From contig CAZVYN010000068.1 in the NCBI GenBank assembly GCA_964631125.1, forward strand, positions 1 through 22,760: a DNA stretch of 22,760 nt, given 5' to 3'. Positions within the stretch are counted from its first letter, which is position 1, and each line of letters opens with the position of its first letter. The notes under the pieces were generated by a model. That model ran no database searches. It saw nothing but the letters and a program-made list of their open reading frames with translations, and had not been told where the DNA came from. The position numbers and the translations under genes are program-made. This DNA comes from CAZVYN01 sp964631125. Lineage in GTDB: Bacteria; Eisenbacteria; RBG-16-71-46; CAIMUX01. Positions 7,777 to 15,788 of the stretch are shown piece after piece.

Positions 7777-10185
7777 ATGGCGCGACTCGCGAATCGACGG
7801 CTCCTTCGATTGCTGGTTTTGCTGGTGGGCGGCGTTGCCGCATTGCCGTGTCTGCCCGGTGTTCCGGGCCAAGCGCGGGCGGATCTGCGGTCCGCCCGCT
7901 TCAGCTCCCAGCTCGAACTGTTGCAGCAGCTCCGGCGCTGCGACGAGTCCTGCCCCATGTTCCCCTCCGCTCCGTATGAGTACTACGTGTCGCTCGATCA
8001 GATGAAGCGCTCCGACTTGAAGCGCGAGATCGATCGCGCCGTGAAGAACCGCGCGGTCGGCGAGCGCGCCGACCTGATCCTGGAGCGCGCCAAGGTCGTG
8101 CGCGCCGGCTTGAACCGGGAAGGAGCGTTGCGCGATCTCGAGAGGATCCTCGCCGGCGATCTCAGCGCGCGCCGCAGCCTCTTCGACGAAGCGCTGCGTC
8201 AGGAGGCCGAGATTCGCTTGGAGTTTGCGGCGGAGAACTTCGATTGGGCGCTGGCCGGCCCGACCCGTGATCGCCTGCTCGAGCATCTGATCGTCCGGCA
8301 ATCGGGAGACGACATCCGCGCGCGACTGCGGAACTTCGCCCGCTCCCGCGCGCTCGTTCTCGACGAGACGCTCCCCGAGACCGACTCGCGGGCGCCGTTG
8401 CTCCACGCGCTCGCGCTGTCCAGCTTCGCCTCCGCCATCACGGCGAAGACGCCCCCCAAGCAGTCACGCCAGCTCCTGCTCATGGCGCTCCTGGCCGAGA
8501 AGACGGCGGCCGAGCAGCACCCCTTCCCCGCGAACCGTTGGAATCTTCTCTTCGCCTCGTTCTATGCCCGCTCGCTGGCCGACATGGGGGTGAACCAGAA
8601 TGAGTTCATCGAAGAGTCGTGGGCGCTCTACCAGGAAGCGGTGCAGTCGCCGCCGACGCTGGAAGAGATCGAGTCGGGGCGCTTCACCGACCGAGACTTC
8701 GATGTGCTGACCCGTCCCGCCGACTACTTCAAAGACGTGACCGATCCGACGCGGCTCCCGCAGAAGAACAACCCGCGTGGGATGACGCTCTACCTGCGCA
8801 ATCACATGTTGGCGGAGATCCTTCTGGGCGAACCGTACGCCGGACGTCGCGGGCGAGACGCGGAGTTCGGCGAGGCCATCGTCCGGCTCGGACCGCCCGA
8901 TCAGATCTCGATCGAGCCCGAAGTCGGCGAGGCGAACGAGGTCGGCGAGACTCCCGCGATCTCATCGTTGGCGAGCACATCGAAGGCCAGGCCGATCCAG
9001 GTCCTCGGGACCGGCGGAACGAAGATCACGTTCACCTGGGATGGACTCGCGATCGAAGGCCAGATGGCGAACGGCGGCCGCATCGCTCCGACGGAGGATT
9101 TCTCCCAGCGGATGTCGGCGGGCGACGCGCTCGTCGAGATGGCTCGACAGAACGATCCGACCAACGAAGTGGGACGCGACATTCTCGCGTACGACGGGTC
9201 AGTGAGCGGCCCCGTTGAGACGGCGCTCGCCTGGAGTGTGCCTTCGGAAACGACCTGGCTCGACGCGGACGGCCGCATCCACTCGAGCTTTCGAGTCGCG
9301 ATCGTCCCCCCGAAAGGCGACATCTCCTGGGGCGCGGGGCGAGCGATCGCGCTGCGGATCCTGCGGCGCGAACCGACAACCGACGGCGCGGTGGTCCAGC
9401 GTGAGATCTACCGTTCGGACGCCACCCTCTCGGATCCGCACGACGTCCGCACTCTTCCAACCGGTGAACAGTTCTATGTCGTCTCGCAGGAGTTCGACGA
9501 TCTGCCGGCGGGGCACGAATACCAGCTCGTGGCGTCGTGCGAAGCGAAATGGCCAGAGACCGAAGGTCAGTCGTTTCCGGGAGTGAACCGATTCATCGTC
9601 GATGCACTCGGCGCGGACGCGCTGCTGCTGGAGGATGCGCGGATGTACGCGCCGCCTCTCGACGCCTCGCCGGAAGAGATCACGGGGTTGCCGCCGGAAC
9701 AGTTGGAGGAGAACCCGCTCTACCGCGTCGCCCAAGGGACGCCGTTTCTCGCCGAGGTCCCGTTCCACGGCGCTCGCTTTTCCACCGACGGCTCGTTCGA
9801 TCTCCATCCGATGCAGATGGTCTTCGCCGCCGGCACCTTCGACCACCAAGTCGCGCCGCTCTTCCGAGAGAAGCGCGAGCGTGCGGACGCGGTCGATCTC
9901 GGCGCCGCCGGTCTGTCCACCCTCGCCATCCGCTTCCCCGCCGGGAGCATGCTCTCGACGCTCGTGCCTCCGATCGAGCCGATCGGCGTCTTCGTGGAGC
10001 AACGAGCGCGCGGGCGTGGCGCGATCCGCGTCTGCGTCACGACGGGCGGACTCTCACCCGGTCGCTATGTACTGATGGTGCAGCTCGAGGATCGCAACGC
10101 CGGCGAGATCGCGCATGTCCGACTCGATTTCGGTGTGACGAGTCCGGGTGAACTGCTGTCGCCGGAGAGCCTGACCGCGCGCTAG
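7777..10185 (+). CDS. Large exported protein, GWxTD-like
   Basis: An 802-residue protein with an N-terminal Sec signal peptide (basic MARLANRRLLR, hydrophobic LLVLLVGGVAALP, cleavage near GQARA). Residues about 40-300 are mostly helical and could be a TPR-like or alpha-helical region. Around 360-375, FGEAIVRLGPPDQI resembles the 'RYGPPDEI' part of GWxTD domains seen in secreted proteins of FCB-group and acidobacterial genomes. The classical GWxTD tetrapeptide itself is not present. The C-terminal 450 residues are beta-rich and end in LSPGRYVLMVQLEDRNAG, typical of the Ig-like ends of that family. ATG 7777 follows the methyltransferase stop by only 4 nt and has no strong Shine-Dalgarno, which suggests translational coupling. 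Its stop TAG shares a CTAG with the stop of the convergent response regulator gene. Function unknown. Confidence 0.75.
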   Translation: MARLANRRLLRLLVLLVGGVAALPCLPGVPGQARADLRSARFSSQLELLQQLRRCDESCPMFPSAPYEYYVSLDQMKRSDLKREIDRAVKNRAVGERADLILERAKVVRAGLNREGALRDLERILAGDLSARRSLFDEALRQEAEIRLEFAAENFDWALAGPTRDRLLEHLIVRQSGDDIRARLRNFARSRALVLDETLPETDSRAPLLHALALSSFASAITAKTPPKQSRQLLLMALLAEKTAAEQHPFPANRWNLLFASFYARSLADMGVNQNEFIEESWALYQEAVQSPPTLEEIESGRFTDRDFDVLTRPADYFKDVTDPTRLPQKNNPRGMTLYLRNHMLAEILLGEPYAGRRGRDAEFGEAIVRLGPPDQISIEPEVGEANEVGETPAISSLASTSKARPIQVLGTGGTKITFTWDGLAIEGQMANGGRIAPTEDFSQRMSAGDALVEMARQNDPTNEVGRDILAYDGSVSGPVETALAWSVPSETTWLDADGRIHSSFRVAIVPPKGDISWGAGRAIALRILRREPTTDGAVVQREIYRSDATLSDPHDVRTLPTGEQFYVVSQEFDDLPAGHEYQLVASCEAKWPETEGQSFPGVNRFIVDALGADALLLEDARMYAPPLDASPEEITGLPPEQLEENPLYRVAQGTPFLAEVPFHGARFSTDGSFDLHPMQMVFAAGTFDHQVAPLFREKRERADAVDLGAAGLSTLAIRFPAGSMLSTLVPPIEPIGVFVEQRARGRGAIRVCVTTGGLSPGRYVLMVQLEDRNAGEIAHVRLDFGVTSPGELLSPESLTAR

Positions 10186-10805
10186 ACGATCCGCTGCCGC
10201 AGCGCCTTCGCCACCGCGCCCGACTTCGAATCGACTTCGAGCTTGCGGTAGATGCTCTTCAGGTGGGAATGAACCGTCTCCACGCTCACATAGAGCTGCG
10301 CCGCGATCGTCTTGTAGGAGTGTCCCTCGCAGAGCAGCAAGAGGATGTCGTTCTCGCGCGGACTGAGCGGCGTCGCGGTCGACCGGCGGAACGACTCGGT
10401 CACGCGCCGCGCGATCGAAGGACTCATCGGCGCCCCGCCGTTCCTCGCCTCGGTGATCGCCTCGACGATGCGCGACGGAGCGGTCGTCTTGAGCAGATAG
10501 CCGCTCGCTCCACGCTCGAGCGCCAAGAAGACCGCTTCGTCATCGTCGCGAATCGTCAGCATCACGATGTCGGTCTCGGGCAGCGCGGCGCGGAATCGCG
10601 GCAAGGCGTCGAGTCCCGAGATGCCGGGAAGTCCGATGTCCAAGAGGAGCACGTCGGGCGGGCGCGTCGTGACTTGGGCCAGCGCCGCCTCACAGCTCGG
10701 GTAGGCGCCGACGCAGTCGAGGCCGCCCGTCCCGCGCACCAAGAGCGCGAGCGCGTCGCGGATCTCGTCGTCGTCTTCCACGATGCCGACCCGGAGCTTG
10801 CTCAT
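10182..10805 (-). CDS. NarL/LuxR-family response regulator
   Basis: Two-component DNA-binding response regulator of 207 residues, the usual length. The receiver domain (about 4-118) has the acidic pocket E10-D13, phosphoacceptor D56 in LLLDIGLPG, T84 in VMLTIRD and K106 in YLLKTTAP. The C-terminal GerE/LuxR helix-turn-helix (about 147-205) contains LSPRENDILLLLCEG and the recognition segment VETVHSHLKSIYRKL. The start is ATG 10805. The upstream kinase gene ends in TGA overlapping it as ATGA, so the two are translationally coupled. All phosphorylation residues are intact although the kinase reading frame is broken, so the regulator may now be orphaned or served by another kinase. Its stop overlaps the stop of the convergent exported-protein gene. 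Confidence 0.95.
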   Translation of the reverse strand: MSKLRVGIVEDDDEIRDALALLVRGTGGLDCVGAYPSCEAALAQVTTRPPDVLLLDIGLPGISGLDALPRFRAALPETDIVMLTIRDDDEAVFLALERGASGYLLKTTAPSRIVEAITEARNGGAPMSPSIARRVTESFRRSTATPLSPRENDILLLLCEGHSYKTIAAQLYVSVETVHSHLKSIYRKLEVDSKSGAVAKALRQRIV

Positions 10806-11912
10806 CGCTCGACCGTAGCGCTGGGAGCGCCTCCGCGCGCACTCCCCCATTCCGGGGAGAGTTGCTCCACGCGCCCTTCGAACCGAACGCTCGTGCCCTC
10901 GCCGGGTGTGCCCACGACGAAGATCTCCCCGCGCGCCTCGGCCGCGCGGCTGCGCAGATTGCCCAGCCCCTGCCCGGTCGCGCCTCTGCTCGTACCCATG
11001 TCCGCGCTCGTCTCGATCCCACGCCCATCGTCGCGCAGCTCGATCACGACCGAGCCGTCGACTCGATGCGCCGAGAGCACCACCGACGAGGCCGACGCGT
11101 GTTTGTGCGCGTTGTGCATCGCCTCTTGGAACAGGAGCACCAGGTGCCGCTTCGCCTCCGGACCGAGGCGCGTGTCGGACGTCGCCGTGTCGGTCGCCTC
11201 GACCTGGAACTTGGTCGACGTGTCTTCGAAGAGCGCGCGCCCCGCTTCGTCGAGCTGCGCGAGAAGGTCTCCCACCCGGTCGCGCCTGGGATCGAGCACC
11301 CAGAGGAACTCGCGCGTGCGGCGGGTCAACGCCTGCGCCCCCGCCGCGATCTTCCCCATGAACGCCCGCGTTTCGGGCGAGGCGTTTCCGTCGAGGTCTC
11401 GCCGCACCAACTCCGCATAGAGAGAGATCCGCGCCAAGAGCACACCCATCTCATCGTGGTAGTCGCGCGCCACTTCTGCGCGGACCCGCGCGCGCGTGGA
11501 AGACGTACTCCCCCGGATCCAGATCGGTGTAGCCCGCATACCGCCGCTGTCCCGAATCGATCCAATCGGGATCGAGCCCCTCCAGGCGATAGGCGTAGCG
11601 CTGCCGGGAGGCGGCCCCGAAGTCGAGCGCCGCGAACTCGAAGGCGACGAAATCCTCGCGGTGGGAGAGGGCGATGCGTCCCTGGTCGTCCAAGACCTCA
11701 CCCAACGGAGTCGCGCGATCGAAGAGTCGAAACGATGTCAGGACCATGGGCGGCGACGCCGACTCTGCTCGAATTCCCGATGGAGTGAACGCGGAGTAAC
11801 CCGCGACGCTGCCGACCAAAAGGTCACCGCGCGCCGTGCGCGCCGCCGCATTCGGCAGGAGCTCGTTCGCCGGCAAGCCATCGGTCACATCGAACGAGAG
11901 GCGGCGGCCCGT
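10802..11912 (-). pseudogene. Broken Y_Y_Y-domain sensor histidine kinase
   Basis: Two halves of one kinase lie in different reading frames. The upstream half, about 11912 down to 11490, is the end of a two-component sensor propeller plus a Y_Y_Y domain (DVTDGLPANELLPNAAA, PPMVLTSFRLFDR, FEFAALDFGAA, YRLEGLDPDWID, YTDLDPGEYVFHARA). The downstream half, about 11500 to 10802, is a HisKA_3 domain (VARDYHDEMG, His codon at 11456-11458) and a HATPase (N-box NAHKHAS, G1 DDGRGIE, G2 GQGLGNLRSRA). They meet at a CGCGCGCGCG run (11487-11496). The end of Y_Y_Y, the transmembrane helix and the coiled coil expected between them are absent, and so is most of the N-terminal propeller. The upstream frame has a stop at 12024-12026. 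A kinase-only product could start at GTG 11473. A sequencing or assembly error at the GC-rich junction is an alternative, but it would not by itself explain the missing linker. Confidence 0.8.
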
Positions 11913-12172
11913 CGCAGAACGCGCGCGCCCGTGACCGATCTCACAGCGAAAGCTACCGATGGAGCCGTGGTCGTCGCCGCGAGCAAGGAGTTCTTCAGTT
12001 CCCTGACGGACTCCAGTCTCATTTCAGGCCCTCCGGATCGAAACGGACTCGGCGACTCTACGTCCGACCCTGGCCATTGACGCAAGTCCGTGACCTCGAC
12101 TTCGTCGGCAGAGCCGCCCCAGCCTTCGGGCGCGGCCGCAGTCTGCGGAGGCGACCTACCCGCTGCCTCCGC

Positions 12173-12178
12173 TAGAAT
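12173..12178 (+). promoter_or_regulatory. Candidate -10 box for a leaderless mRNA
   Basis: TAGAAT (5 of 6 matches to TATAAT) ends exactly 7 nt before ATG 12186, and there is no Shine-Dalgarno in front of that ATG. The arrangement matches that before GTG 5780. The ATG at 12177 overlaps the box and would add only three residues (MRP). A -35 hexamer is not obvious. Confidence 0.4.
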
Positions 12179-12185
12179 GCGCCCC

Positions 12186-14657
12186 ATGAAAAATGTCACC
12201 CACTTCAAACGCCCCGCGATCGAAGACCTGGAGTGGGTCGGCGGTCGCGTGCTCTCGCCGTTCTACATCACCGAGGGGACGCCGTATCGGCCGGAGATGA
12301 CCTTCTGGGTGGAGATGCCGGAAGGGGCGGTGGTGTCGTTTTCGATAGGAACGGAGGAGAACGAAGCGGGCGCCTTCGGGGAGTCCCTGGCGGCCGCGAT
12401 GGAGACTCCGATGTACGGGGCTCCGCGGCGGCCGAGTGTGGTGCGGGTGGCGGACTCGGAACTGGCGGCGGAGGTGCGACGCGTGCTTCCAGGGGTTCGG
12501 ATCGTCCTGGCGCCGACGCCGGAAGTAGCGAGCGTGATGGAGGCGATGCACAGCGCGACACGGCCTGAGCTGGAGAGTGGCGGCGGCGCATCGGAGGAGT
12601 TGAGTTACTTCGAAGGCGGCCGGGTCGGAGTCGCGGCGGTCGAGAGGTTGTTTCGCGCGGCCGATGCTCTCTACCGAGCGGCGCCTTGGAAGTCCGCGGC
12701 CGACAGCCAGTTCTTGCGCGTGGACATTCCTGCGCACGGTGTCGAGGGCGCTTGTCTCTCGATCATCGGGGCATTGGGACAGAGTCTGGGGATCATCCTC
12801 TTCCCTTCGCTGGAGGGGTACGAGCGATTCGCGGCGCTGAACGACAGGGAAGAGCCGCTGGACGAGTCGCTGGATGGGCCGATCGATCTGGGCACGTCGA
12901 TGTTGTCTCTCACGTTTCACGCGGGCGCCGAACTTCCCGATGGCATGTACCGCGAAACTCTGGAACACCGCTGGCCGGTTTCCAACGCGCGGGCCTATCC
13001 GACGGTGGAGCACCGCGACCCGGACGCCGTGCCGCGTCCACTAGTCGAGAGAGACTTCGAGATCATGACCGCGTGCGCGCAGTCGTTGGCTGCTTTCTAC
13101 CGCAAGCATCGGAAGCGTTTCGAGCTGGATTCGTTCAACGAGCCGATTCGCGAGACGTACAACGCAGTGGGCGGGGTCGACGTGCGTCTCACCGCGCCGT
13201 TCGAGGAGGGACCGGCGTACGAGTTCGAGCCGATCGCTGCAACCACGACCTCGACCCCGATCTCAACGGCCAAGCAGGGACGCAACGAGCCCTGCCCCTG
13301 CGGGAGCGGGAAGAAGTACAAGAACTGTTGCCTGAAGCGCGCAGTGGCCGAGTTGGCGGCGCGTGATCCGGCGGCGGGCGCGCGCGTCCCGCCGACCGAG
13401 AGTCACTCGCTCGACGCAAGGTTGCATCGTCAACTCGCTCGATACGCCGACCAGCGCTTCGGGTACGCCTGGATCGACCTCGCGGATGAAGCGTTCCTCG
13501 ATCCGCCGAAGCCCGAGACTCTCTGGGGTCACTGGGCGTTCTACCACCAGATCCTCGAAGGAGAGACTATCGCGCGGTCGTACCTCGAGACCTACGACGA
13601 CCGACTGACGGGGGTCGATCGCGCATGGCTGGAAGCGCAACTCGCGGCGTGGCTCTCGATCTGGGAGATCGTCGAGACCGAACCCGGTCGCAGCCTGACC
13701 TTGTTGGATCTGCTCACGGGAGAGACCCGGCTGGTGCAGGAAAAGAACGCCTCCAAGTCGGCGGTCAAGCGCGACTGCCTGCTCGCGCGCGTCATCGACT
13801 TCCAGGGTTACTCGGTCCTCTGCGGCATGTACAACCGAGCACTCCCTCCGAGGGATGCTGCTGCTGTCGTCGAGCGAACGCGCGATCGACTGCGCCGCAA
13901 GCGCGCCGTTCCGGTCGATCGACTGCGCGCGGAGCCGATCGGCCTCCGCATGATCGAGAGTTGGGAGGACGCGCTGGAGGAGATCGAAATGCGAGCGAGC
14001 ATCCCTCCGAATCTCCAGAATACCGACGGTCACCCCTTGTTGGTCACGGAGGACCACTTCGCTTTCGATCCGGTCGCGCGAAGCGAGATCCAGCGACGGC
14101 TCGCGGATCTGAAGGAAGTCGAAGACCCTCCGGACGCCGATGACCCCGAGCAGGTCTTCGTCCTCACGAAGCCCGGGAATCAGGTGCACAAGAGATGGAC
14201 GAACACGGTCATCGCGAAGGCGACGATCTCCGGCGACATGCTGCGGGTGGAGACCAACTCCGTCGAACGATCGGACGCGCTGCGCACGCTCGTGGAGGCG
14301 TCGCTGGGGTCACTGATCGTCCATCGCGCCCGAGTGCACGCCGACCCGATCTCCAGCATGAATCGAATGCGCGGCGCCAAGGCGCATCCCGCCGGGCCCC
14401 CGGGTACATCCCTGCCCCCATCCGAAGAGTTGGATCGCGTGATGCTCGAGCTGAAGGCGCAGCACTACGCCGACTGGGTCGATGAGTCGATACCGCTCCC
14501 CGGCGGCATGACTCCCCGCGCGGCGGTCCAGACGAAGTCCGGTCGTAAGGCCGTCGAGTTGCTACTGAAGGAGAGCGAGAATCGTGAGTCCCGGCTCCCC
14601 GGGGGTCAGCGGTTCGACTTCGGCGCGATTCGGCGGGAGTTGGGGCTGGACGGGTAG
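12186..14657 (+). CDS. Large SEC-C motif protein of unknown function
   Basis: An 823-residue cytoplasmic protein with no signal peptide or membrane segment. Residues 1 to about 350 are unrecognised alpha/beta sequence. In the middle is a canonical SEC-C zinc motif, EPCPCGSGKKYKNCC, with ligands C370, C372, C381 and C382, the same pattern as the SecA C-terminus. A second unrecognised region of about 400 residues follows. Near the C-terminus (about 765-805) ADWVDESIPLPGGMTPRAAVQTKSGRK has the 'W-x-P...G.TP..A..T..G' pattern seen at the end of other SEC-C proteins and in MbcA/ParS-like domains. SEC-C motifs bind Zn and often mediate protein contacts. The partner here is unknown. ATG 12186 was chosen from the -10 geometry. 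An earlier in-frame ATG (12090) would add a low-complexity leader. The gene is followed by hairpin copy 2. Confidence 0.8.
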   Translation: MKNVTHFKRPAIEDLEWVGGRVLSPFYITEGTPYRPEMTFWVEMPEGAVVSFSIGTEENEAGAFGESLAAAMETPMYGAPRRPSVVRVADSELAAEVRRVLPGVRIVLAPTPEVASVMEAMHSATRPELESGGGASEELSYFEGGRVGVAAVERLFRAADALYRAAPWKSAADSQFLRVDIPAHGVEGACLSIIGALGQSLGIILFPSLEGYERFAALNDREEPLDESLDGPIDLGTSMLSLTFHAGAELPDGMYRETLEHRWPVSNARAYPTVEHRDPDAVPRPLVERDFEIMTACAQSLAAFYRKHRKRFELDSFNEPIRETYNAVGGVDVRLTAPFEEGPAYEFEPIAATTTSTPISTAKQGRNEPCPCGSGKKYKNCCLKRAVAELAARDPAAGARVPPTESHSLDARLHRQLARYADQRFGYAWIDLADEAFLDPPKPETLWGHWAFYHQILEGETIARSYLETYDDRLTGVDRAWLEAQLAAWLSIWEIVETEPGRSLTLLDLLTGETRLVQEKNASKSAVKRDCLLARVIDFQGYSVLCGMYNRALPPRDAAAVVERTRDRLRRKRAVPVDRLRAEPIGLRMIESWEDALEEIEMRASIPPNLQNTDGHPLLVTEDHFAFDPVARSEIQRRLADLKEVEDPPDADDPEQVFVLTKPGNQVHKRWTNTVIAKATISGDMLRVETNSVERSDALRTLVEASLGSLIVHRARVHADPISSMNRMRGAKAHPAGPPGTSLPPSEELDRVMLELKAQHYADWVDESIPLPGGMTPRAAVQTKSGRKAVELLLKESENRESRLPGGQRFDFGAIRRELGLDG

Positions 14658-14716
14658 CGGGAGACAGCGGCGCGAGCGGTACACGGTGTCCCCGGACTTC
14701 GGATCGTGCGATCTGC

Positions 14717-14770
14717 TTTGTGACAAATAGTGCAACTCGTTTCGCGACGAGTTGCACCATTTTTCACAAA
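14717..14770. terminator. Bidirectional intrinsic terminator / dispersed hairpin repeat, copy 2
   Basis: The left arm (14717-14740, starting TTTGTGACAAA and ending GTGCAACTCGT) pairs with the right arm (14747-14770, starting ACGAGTTGCACC and ending TTTTTCACAAA). It is a 24-bp stem with two mismatches and a 6-nt loop TTCGCG. The T-run on one side and A-rich arm on the other suit termination for both convergent genes. It shares AGTTGCACCATTTTTCACA (14750-14768) exactly with copy 1 (3657-3675), and also GTGCAACTCG in the left arm. Confidence 0.75.
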
Positions 14771-14874
14771 CCGCTTTCGGCCCAAAGCGTTTCTCGGCAG
14801 CCCACATCCGACGGGCTGTGCGCGGAGGCCGCCAACCGGACCCGGCGCACCCGGCGCGGCGGCGCGACGGCGCG

Positions 14875-14909
14875 GCCCGCTGCGCAGAGGCCCGCTGCGC
14901 AGAGGCCCG
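14875..14909. repeat. 15-nt tandem repeat
   Basis: Two perfect copies of GCCCGCTGCGCAGAG (14875-14889, 14890-14904) plus five further bases, in non-coding spacer. Confidence 0.7.
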
Positions 14910-14987
14910 GAAGACTCTCATCTCCCGGGCCTCGTGCGTACTCGGTCATCTCGATTCGATCAACTGGGTCCTGCACGACCGTTGCTT

Positions 14988-15012
14988 CGATCGGATCGAT
15001 CGGATCGATCGA
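14988..15012. repeat. 9-nt tandem repeat CGATCGGAT
   Basis: About 2.8 perfect copies of CGATCGGAT end two bases from the stop codon of the minus-strand exported-protein gene. The unit is rich in GATC and CGATCG. Confidence 0.7.
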
Positions 15013-15014
15013 AC

Positions 15015-15785
15015 CTACCGATACGTGACCTTCACCTTGCCCCAGCTCGACTCCCAAACCGGGACCGGGTCGCCGGCGCAGGTGATGGTGTAGAGGCGGG
15101 TGACGAACTCCTGCATGTCCGCATCGGTGATGAGGTAGTTGCAGGGGTCGGTGATGGCGTTCTGGTCGCCGATGCCGATGATGCACGGGACGTTGGTTCC
15201 GTTGCTGACGAGCCACGGACCCGGCGCGGAGCCGTCCTCGGGGTACGCCAGCGGCGTGCCGAAGGCGGGATCCCAGGTCGGCGTCAGGCCGTAGCAGACG
15301 TGACCGAGTCCGTCGGTGATCGGGTCGGGATCGCCGAGCGGTCCGGCGCAGTGGCCGCAACCCGAGTCGTAGGCGCCCGGCTGGAAGACGATCGGGTTTC
15401 CGATCGCCGCGAGCAGGTCGGCCATGACCGCCTGTCCGGCGTAGAACTGATCCCAATCACCGACCATGACCACACGGTGCGCGGCGTCGAGGAGCCAACT
15501 GTTCAAGTCGGCCTTCTCGGCGGGACCGAAGAAGTCGGCTCCGTTGAAGAATCCGGGCATGACGATGAAGGCCAGCGTGTAGTCGCTTCCGGTCAGCACT
15601 GGGAGAGCACCGGCCACCACGACATCGACGACCGCGCCCTGTCCGGTGAGGTGTGCGACGACCTGCGCATTGCCTTCGTCGTATCCGCTATGTCCCGTGT
15701 ACCAGAGGACATCGGCGGCGCGCGCGGAGGTCGCGACGGTCGCGGCGAGTGCGCAGACAGCTAGGGTGAAGATGGATTTACGCAT
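15015..15785 (-). CDS. Exported protein, possibly flavodoxin-/GATase1-like fold
   Basis: A 256-residue exported protein of unknown function. A clear Sec signal peptide (MRKSIFTLAVCALAATVATSARA) is cleaved near residue 23. The mature start VLWYTGHSGYDEGNAQVVAHL, followed by TLAFIVMPGFF and HRVVMVGDWDQF, has the alternating strand-helix pattern of a Rossmann or flavodoxin-like domain such as those in ThuA/DUF4350-type proteins. No catalytic Cys-His-Glu triad can be assigned with confidence. It contains several cysteines (CGHC near 143, VCYGL, VPCIIG, DPCNY, ITCAG) that could form disulfides. ATG 15785 is 3 nt after the stop of the preceding small exported-protein gene, and GGGGAGGTG in that gene's end serves as the ribosome binding site. 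The two form an operon. Confidence 0.75.
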   Translation of the reverse strand: MRKSIFTLAVCALAATVATSARAADVLWYTGHSGYDEGNAQVVAHLTGQGAVVDVVVAGALPVLTGSDYTLAFIVMPGFFNGADFFGPAEKADLNSWLLDAAHRVVMVGDWDQFYAGQAVMADLLAAIGNPIVFQPGAYDSGCGHCAGPLGDPDPITDGLGHVCYGLTPTWDPAFGTPLAYPEDGSAPGPWLVSNGTNVPCIIGIGDQNAITDPCNYLITDADMQEFVTRLYTITCAGDPVPVWESSWGKVKVTYR

Positions 15786-15788
15786 CGG

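Larger units (their letters stand above)
14658..15014. other. Convergent intergenic region with hairpin and tandem repeats
   Basis: A gene-free spacer of 357 nt between the convergent SEC-C gene and the minus-strand exported-protein gene. It holds hairpin copy 2 (14717-14770), a 15-nt tandem repeat (14875-14909), a 9-nt tandem repeat (14988-15012) and GC-rich low-complexity sequence. Open frames that cross it are biased by the repeats and show no start signal or recognisable protein. Confidence 0.6.

Noticed and set aside
10862..11788. 308-codon open frame on the + strand
   Set aside because: It is antisense to the sensor kinase halves, has no start signal and shows low-complexity Arg-rich translation.
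11885..12208. 107-codon open frame on the - strand upstream of the kinase remnant
   Set aside because: It overlaps the SEC-C gene start and has no homologous look. The kinase-like text lies in a different frame.
14730..15764. 344-codon open frame on the + strand starting in hairpin copy 2
   Set aside because: It starts inside the terminator hairpin, crosses tandem repeats and is antisense to the exported-protein gene.
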